In this document: positions 59,615-64,000 of the stretch, one piece after another | Layout of the letters: every line of letters starts with the position of its first letter | How positions within the stretch are numbered: position 1 is the first letter of the stretch | Assembly: GCF_001439735.1 (NCBI RefSeq) | Contig: NZ_JYLN01000004.1 | Coordinates: 588,816 to 652,815 of the forward strand | Direction: 5' to 3' | Length of the DNA: 64,000 bases | DNA from: Pseudomonas paralactis | Lineage (GTDB): Bacteria > Pseudomonadota > Gammaproteobacteria > Pseudomonadales > Pseudomonadaceae | Notes under the pieces: model-generated | The model's database searches: none | Told to the model about the DNA's origin: nothing | Seen by the model: only the letters and a program-made list of their open reading frames with translations | Translations under genes and position numbers: made by a program

Positions 59615-60535
59615 TTAGCGCGTCGCGGCCAGGCTTTCCAGGAAGCTTTCCAGCACCAAATGAGGGCGCCGGCCTTTGCGCGTGACCGATGCCAGGCTCA
59701 AATCGTAAAAACGTGTAGCCGGTTTCAGCGCGCGCAGCCGGCCTTGTTGCACCCATAGACTGGCGTAGTGGTCGGGCAAGTAGCCGATATAGCGGCCGGT
59801 GAGAATCAGGAACGCCATGCCTTCACGGTCTGAGGCGCTGGCGGTGCAGTTGAGCGCCTGGTAATGGGCCTGGATCTCCGCGGGCAAGCGGAAGGTGGGG
59901 GCGATGGCGTCCTGGCTGTCGATGCGTTCGTCGTCGAGTTGCTTGTTATCGGCATAAAACAACGGGTGGCCTACAGCGCAATAGAGCAAGGAGCGTTCGC
60001 TGTACAGCGGCTGGTATTCCAGGCCCGACAGTGCGCTGGCCTGGGGCACCACACCGACGTGCAGGCGACCGTCGAGTACGCCTTGCTCCACTTCATTGGG
60101 GGCGATCATGCGGATCTGGATCTGCACGTCCGGGCCCCGCTCTTTCAATTGCGCCAGGGCGTGGGTGATCCGCATGTGCGGCAGGGTGACGAGGTTGTCG
60201 GTGAGGCCGATGATCAACTCGCCGCGCAAATGCTGGTGCAGGCCGTTGACCTCGGTGCGAAAGCTTTCCAAAGCGCTCAACAGTTGCAGGGCAGACTGAT
60301 AAACCTCGCGGCCTTCTTCCGTCAGGGAAAAACCGGCGCGGCCGCGTTGGCAAAGTCGTAGCCCGAGTCGTTGCTCAAGGTCGCTCATCTGCTGGCTTAT
60401 TGCCGAGCGGCCGATGCCGAGCACGGTCTCTGCCGCCGAGAAGCCGCCGCATTCCACCACGCTGCGAAAGATGCGCAGCAAGCGAATGTCGAAGTCGCTG
60501 ACTTGAGCCAAAGGGTCGGGACGACGGACGCTCAT
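59615..60535 (-). CDS. LysR-family regulator next to bauA
   Basis: 306 residues. HTH at residues about 17-55 (DIRLLRIFRSVVECGGFSAA; ETVLGIGRSAISQQMSDLEQ) and a LysR substrate-binding domain (GELIIGLTDNLVTLPHMRIT). It is divergent from the beta-alanine aminotransferase gene across 125 bp, the classic LysR layout, and so is the likely activator of bauA-bauC; P. aeruginosa has a regulator gene (PA0133) in the same place. Inducer unknown from sequence. Confidence 0.88.
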   Translation of the reverse strand: MSVRRPDPLAQVSDFDIRLLRIFRSVVECGGFSAAETVLGIGRSAISQQMSDLEQRLGLRLCQRGRAGFSLTEEGREVYQSALQLLSALESFRTEVNGLHQHLRGELIIGLTDNLVTLPHMRITHALAQLKERGPDVQIQIRMIAPNEVEQGVLDGRLHVGVVPQASALSGLEYQPLYSERSLLYCAVGHPLFYADNKQLDDERIDSQDAIAPTFRLPAEIQAHYQALNCTASASDREGMAFLILTGRYIGYLPDHYASLWVQQGRLRALKPATRFYDLSLASVTRKGRRPHLVLESFLESLAATR

Positions 60536-60660
60536 AGTTTAGTGAAGTCCTGACTGAAGGTTAGAAGAGTTGGATTTCACCGACTTTATCCCCGTGGCAA
60601 TTTAGCTGCAACAACGCTTTTCAATCCCGACGCTGCCTTTTGCCTTGCGAGGTTTTGCTG

Positions 60661-62010
60661 ATGAACATGCCCGAAAACGCCCCATCGTCCCTGGCCAGCC
60701 AACTCAAGCTGGATGCGCACTGGATGCCCTATACCGCCAACCGCAACTTCCAGCGCGACCCGCGCCTGATCGTGGCCGCTGAAGGCAGTTGGTTGACCGA
60801 TGACAAGGGGCGCAAGGTCTATGATTCGTTGTCGGGCCTTTGGACCTGCGGCGCCGGGCACACGCGCAAGGAAATCCAGGAGGCGGTGGCCAAACAATTG
60901 GGTACCCTGGATTACTCTCCAGGCTTCCAGTACGGTCATCCGTTGTCCTTCCAGCTGGCGGAAAAGATTACCGACTTGACCCCAGGCAACCTGAATCATG
61001 TGTTCTTCACCGATTCGGGCTCTGAATGTGCCGATACGGCGGTGAAGATGGTGCGGGCCTACTGGCGCCTCAAAGGTCAGGCCACCAAGACCAAGATGAT
61101 TGGTCGCGCGCGTGGTTATCACGGTGTGAACATCGCCGGTACCAGCCTGGGTGGCGTCAACGGTAACCGTAAGTTATTTGGCCAGGCGATGATGGATGTT
61201 GACCATCTGCCCCACACCTTGCTGGCGAGCAATGCATTCTCGCGTGGAATGCCGGAGCAGGGCGGTATCGCCTTGGCCGATGAATTGCTCAAGCTGATCG
61301 AACTGCATGACGCGTCGAATATCGCCGCGGTGTTTGTCGAGCCGATGGCCGGTTCCGCTGGTGTCCTGGTACCGCCACAGGGGTATCTCAAGCGTCTGCG
61401 TGAGATCTGCGATCAGCACAATATCCTGTTGGTGTTCGACGAGGTGATCACGGGCTTTGGCCGTACCGGCTCGATGTTCGGTGCCGACAGTTTTGGCGTG
61501 ACCCCGGACCTGATGTGTATCGCCAAGCAGGTCACCAATGGTGCTATCCCGATGGGCGCGGTGATCGCCAGCAGCGAGATCTATCAGACCTTCATGAACC
61601 AGGCGACGCCGGAGTACGCGGTGGAATTCCCCCACGGTTACACCTATTCGGCGCACCCGGTGGCGTGCGCGGCTGGCTTGGCGGCTTTGGACCTGTTGCA
61701 GAAGGAAAACCTGGTGCAGAGCGTAGCCGAAGTTGCCCCGCATTTTGAGAATGCGCTGCATGGCTTGAAGGGCAGCAAGAATGTGATCGACATTCGCAAC
61801 TACGGCCTGGCCGGGGCGATCCAGATTGCCCCGCGTGATGGGGATGCCATCGTGCGTCCATTCGAGGCCGGCATGGCCTTGTGGAAAGCCGGTTTCTACG
61901 TGCGTTTTGGCGGTGACACCCTGCAGTTCGGGCCAACGTTCAACAGCAAGCCGCAGGACCTGGACCGCCTGTTTGACGCGGTCGGCGAAGTGCTGAACAA
62001 GATCGACTGA
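60661..62010 (+). CDS. bauA: Beta-alanine:pyruvate (omega-amino acid) aminotransferase
   Basis: 449 residues from the ATG at 60661 (GCGAGG upstream); an earlier in-frame start at 60640 is unlikely. Class III PLP aminotransferase: YHGVNIAGTSLGG, LLVFDEVITGFGRTGSMFG with PLP-contacting Asp, and PLP Lys289 in CIAKQVTNGAIPMGAV. Closest to omega-amino acid:pyruvate transaminases, including BauA of P. aeruginosa, which turn beta-alanine and pyruvate into malonate semialdehyde and alanine. The dehydrogenase that uses the product follows after 39 bp. Confidence 0.93.
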   Translation: MNMPENAPSSLASQLKLDAHWMPYTANRNFQRDPRLIVAAEGSWLTDDKGRKVYDSLSGLWTCGAGHTRKEIQEAVAKQLGTLDYSPGFQYGHPLSFQLAEKITDLTPGNLNHVFFTDSGSECADTAVKMVRAYWRLKGQATKTKMIGRARGYHGVNIAGTSLGGVNGNRKLFGQAMMDVDHLPHTLLASNAFSRGMPEQGGIALADELLKLIELHDASNIAAVFVEPMAGSAGVLVPPQGYLKRLREICDQHNILLVFDEVITGFGRTGSMFGADSFGVTPDLMCIAKQVTNGAIPMGAVIASSEIYQTFMNQATPEYAVEFPHGYTYSAHPVACAAGLAALDLLQKENLVQSVAEVAPHFENALHGLKGSKNVIDIRNYGLAGAIQIAPRDGDAIVRPFEAGMALWKAGFYVRFGGDTLQFGPTFNSKPQDLDRLFDAVGEVLNKID

Positions 62011-62049
62011 TTTCTCCTTCTATATAGAACAACTTTTCAGGAGCCCTGC

Positions 62050-63543
62050 ATGAGCCTTATCCAGCATTTGATCAACGGTGAGCTGGTCAACGACAGCGGT
62101 CGTAGTGCCGACGTCTATAACCCGTCTATCGGTCAGGTGATTCACCAGGTGCCGTTGGCCAGTCGTGAAACCATTCAACAGGCGATTGACTCAGCCAAGG
62201 CGGCGTTTCCGGCCTGGCGCAATACGCCGCCGGCCAAGCGTGCGCAGGTGATGTTCCGTTTCAAGCAGTTGCTGGAGCAAAACGAAGCACGTATCTCGCA
62301 GTTGATTAGCGAGGAACATGGCAAGACCCTGGAAGACGCTGCGGGTGAACTCAAGCGTGGGATCGAGAACGTGGAGTACGCGTGCTCGGCGCCGGAGATT
62401 CTCAAGGGTGAATACAGCCGCAACGTAGGGCCGAACATTGACGCATGGTCGGATTTCCAGCCGTTGGGCGTGGTGGCGGGGATCACCCCGTTCAACTTCC
62501 CGGCGATGGTGCCGCTGTGGATGTACCCGCTGGCGATTGTCTGCGGTAACTGTTTCATCCTTAAACCTTCAGAGCGCGACCCGAGTTCGACGCTGTTGAT
62601 CGCGCAGCTGTTGCAGGAAGCCGGGCTGCCTAAAGGCGTGCTCAGCGTGGTGCATGGCGACAAGGGCGCGGTGGACGCATTGATCGAAGCGCCTGAAGTC
62701 AAAGCCTTGAGCTTTGTAGGCTCGACGCCGATTGCCGAGTACATCTATTCCGAAGCGACCAAACGTGGCAAGCGTGTGCAGGCGCTGGGTGGGGCGAAGA
62801 ACCACGCGGTGCTGATGCCGGATGCCGACCTGGATAACGCGGTAAGTGCCCTGATGGGCGCGGCTTATGGTTCCTGCGGTGAGCGTTGCATGGCGATCTC
62901 GGTGGCTGTGTGCGTGGGCGATCAGGTGGCGGATGCGTTGATCGCCAAGCTGGTGCCGCAGGTCAAGGCGTTGAAGATTGGTGCGGGCACGTCTTGCGGC
63001 CTGGATATGGGCCCGTTGGTGACGGGGCAGGCGCGGGATAAAGTCAGTGGCTATATAGAAGACGGTGTGTCAGCGGGTGCAGAGCTGGTTGTTGATGGCC
63101 GTGGCTTGAGTGTTGCCGGGCATGAGCAAGGTTTTTTCCTCGGTGGCAGCTTGTTTGACCGCGTCACCCCGCAGATGCGTATCTATAAAGAAGAGATCTT
63201 TGGGCCGGTGCTGTGTGTAGTGCGGGTGGATAGCCTGGAAGCGGCGATGCAACTGATCAACGATCATGAATACGGCAACGGTACCTGCATCTTCACGCGT
63301 GACGGTGAAGCGGCGCGCCTGTTCTGTGATGAGATTGAAGTCGGCATGGTGGGGGTTAACGTGCCGCTGCCAGTGCCGGTTGCGTATCACAGCTTTGGTG
63401 GTTGGAAGCGTTCGCTGTTTGGCGATTTGCATGCCTATGGGCCGGACGGGGTGCGTTTCTATACTCGTCGCAAGGCGATCACCCAGCGTTGGCCACAACG
63501 GGCCAGCCATGAAGCGTCGCAATTCGCCTTCCCTAGCCTGTAA
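62050..63543 (+). CDS. bauC: CoA-acylating (methyl)malonate-semialdehyde dehydrogenase
   Basis: 497 residues of the MmsA/IolA family. Conserved features: GVVAGITPFNFPAMVPLWMY, FILKPSERDPSS, SFVGSTPIAEYIYSEATKRG for NAD binding, and catalytic Cys280 in SCGERCMAISVAV. It oxidatively decarboxylates malonate or methylmalonate semialdehyde to acetyl- or propionyl-CoA. Adjacent to bauA, it corresponds best to BauC (PA0130), though mmsA in valine breakdown is the same family and the name is a choice from context. ATG at 62050 with AGGAG upstream; a terminator follows. Confidence 0.9.
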   Translation: MSLIQHLINGELVNDSGRSADVYNPSIGQVIHQVPLASRETIQQAIDSAKAAFPAWRNTPPAKRAQVMFRFKQLLEQNEARISQLISEEHGKTLEDAAGELKRGIENVEYACSAPEILKGEYSRNVGPNIDAWSDFQPLGVVAGITPFNFPAMVPLWMYPLAIVCGNCFILKPSERDPSSTLLIAQLLQEAGLPKGVLSVVHGDKGAVDALIEAPEVKALSFVGSTPIAEYIYSEATKRGKRVQALGGAKNHAVLMPDADLDNAVSALMGAAYGSCGERCMAISVAVCVGDQVADALIAKLVPQVKALKIGAGTSCGLDMGPLVTGQARDKVSGYIEDGVSAGAELVVDGRGLSVAGHEQGFFLGGSLFDRVTPQMRIYKEEIFGPVLCVVRVDSLEAAMQLINDHEYGNGTCIFTRDGEAARLFCDEIEVGMVGVNVPLPVPVAYHSFGGWKRSLFGDLHAYGPDGVRFYTRRKAITQRWPQRASHEASQFAFPSL

Positions 63544-63557
63544 GGCTCGGTAGGTAG

Positions 63558-63583
63558 AAGGCCGGCCCCTTGGGGCCGGCCTT
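63558..63583 (+). terminator. Terminator after bauC
   Basis: GC-rich stem AAGGCCGGCCCC / GGGGCCGGCCTT with a 2-base centre, followed by T-GCGTTATT and a TTTTTT run at about 63597-63603. It lies 15 bp after the bauC stop and shields the rRNA promoters from upstream transcription. Confidence 0.85.
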
Positions 63584-63634
63584 TGCGTTATTGGGGCTTT
63601 TTTGACTTATATGACAGAAATGTGAAAAAGAAGG

Positions 63635-63662
63635 TTGACGACAGATTCTGGAGGCCTATAAT
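63635..63662 (+). promoter_or_regulatory. rRNA operon promoter P1
   Basis: -35 TTGACG (63635-63640) and -10 TATAAT (63657-63662) with a 16-bp spacer, in AT-rich upstream sequence (AATGTGAAAAAGAAGG) that could act as an UP element. First of three tandem sigma-70 promoters in front of boxA. Confidence 0.8.
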
Positions 63663-63780
63663 TCGCCCCACTTCCGGCGCAGTCGAAACGGAAAACTCCT
63701 TGGTAAACAATGAGTTACGCGGTTTTCGGCAGTAAGCTGCTTCAGTTCATCGAAGCCAAAAGGAAGTTGAAAAAGAGGTG

Positions 63781-63808
63781 TTGACAGCAGCGTGTAACGC
63801 TGTAGAAT
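63781..63808 (+). promoter_or_regulatory. rRNA operon promoter P2
   Basis: -35 TTGACA (63781-63786), -10 TAGAAT (63803-63808), 16-bp spacer, then a C-rich discriminator (TCGCCTCCCGC), typical of stringently controlled rRNA promoters. Confidence 0.85.
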
Positions 63809-63890
63809 TCGCCTCCCGCTTCGGAGAGATCTTAAGCGCAAGTGGTTGAAGTTGTTGAAGAAATCTTCGAAAGCTTCTGAAAATAATCAC

Positions 63891-63918
63891 TTGACAGCAA
63901 ATGAGGCTGCTGTAGAAT
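63891..63918 (+). promoter_or_regulatory. rRNA operon promoter P3
   Basis: -35 TTGACA (63891-63896), -10 TAGAAT (63913-63918), 16-bp spacer, then the GC-rich discriminator GCGCGCCTCGG. It shares the block GTAGAAT-TCGCC/GCGCC with P2, so the two look like duplicates. The 16S gene should start beyond the right edge. Confidence 0.88.
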
Positions 63919-63953
63919 GCGCGCCTCGGTTGAGACGAAAGATCTTAACCAAC

Positions 63954-63966
63954 CGCTCTTTAACAA
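63954..63966 (+). promoter_or_regulatory. rRNA leader boxA antitermination site
   Basis: CGCTCTTTAACAA, the boxA element of bacterial rRNA leaders bound by NusB/NusE, followed by CTGAATCAAGCAATTCGTGTG, a standard Pseudomonas 16S leader sequence. No rRNA gene sequence is within the window. Confidence 0.9.
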
Positions 63967-64000
63967 CTGAATCAAGCAATTCGTGTGGGTGCTTGTGGAG

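Overview
The window is chromosomal DNA of a fluorescent Pseudomonas, most likely of the P. fluorescens group. Reasons: high GC with strong GC3 bias, many REP doublets of several families, a PprAB-controlled Flp/Tad pilus locus, a CueR/CopA/CopZ copper set, a bauA/bauC-type beta-alanine locus next to purine-salvage genes, and, at the right edge, the promoter/leader region of a ribosomal RNA operon. No tRNA, CRISPR array, prophage or intact insertion sequence is visible.

Layout. 1-4.8 kb: N-terminus of a GcbA-like protein, DUF2333 membrane protein, Nudix hydrolase, SUI1/YciH factor, arginine decarboxylase SpeA. 4.8-16.7 kb: MATE exporter, bacterial alpha-2-macroglobulin (YfhM) with its usual partner PBP1C, a small membrane protein, MazG-like pyrophosphohydrolase, tRNA methyltransferase CmoM and two DUF4136 lipoproteins. 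16.9-32.4 kb: a nearly complete Flp/Tad locus (TadG; PprA kinase and TadF; FppA peptidase; PprB regulator; DUF3613 protein, TadD, TadC, TadB, TadA, TadZ, RcpA, RcpC; Flp pilin; a lone receiver protein). 32.9-36.6 kb: a TpsB/FhaC-type outer-membrane transporter and, upstream on the same strand, a very glycine-rich lipoprotein with a 21-bp tandem repeat tract. The two genes are separated by a clear terminator. 36.9-41.6 kb: MaoC dehydratase and FabG-like reductase divergent from a thiolase, then a RIO-type kinase. 41.7-46.6 kb: copA-cueR, an exported protein and copZ, with two CueR-type operators, and a Bcr/CflA exporter. 46.7-51.6 kb: quinone oxidoreductase, YgiN-like monooxygenase, LysR and ArsR-like regulators, MFS transporter. 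52.1-63.5 kb: nucleobase and amine catabolism (Pa0148-like deaminase, 8-oxoguanine deaminase, NCS2 permease, RutR-like regulator, LysR, BauA, BauC/MmsA) with a Ca2+/H+ antiporter, an SDR and YigZ. 63.6-64.0 kb: three tandem rRNA-type promoters and boxA; the 16S gene itself lies beyond the window.

The most interesting structure is twofold. First, the flp/rcpC intergenic region and the region upstream of the glycine-rich lipoprotein share an exact 11-base word (GCGACTAATAC) in similar context. This suggests that the Tad pilus and the lipoprotein/TpsB pair form one surface-adhesion regulon, with PprB as the obvious candidate regulator. Second, a roughly 400-bp non-coding repeat occurs three times (18.9, 32.6 and 51.6 kb). 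One copy sits exactly between two inverted REP arms, and its core can fold as a nested three-way junction that has been lost between short direct repeats in another copy.
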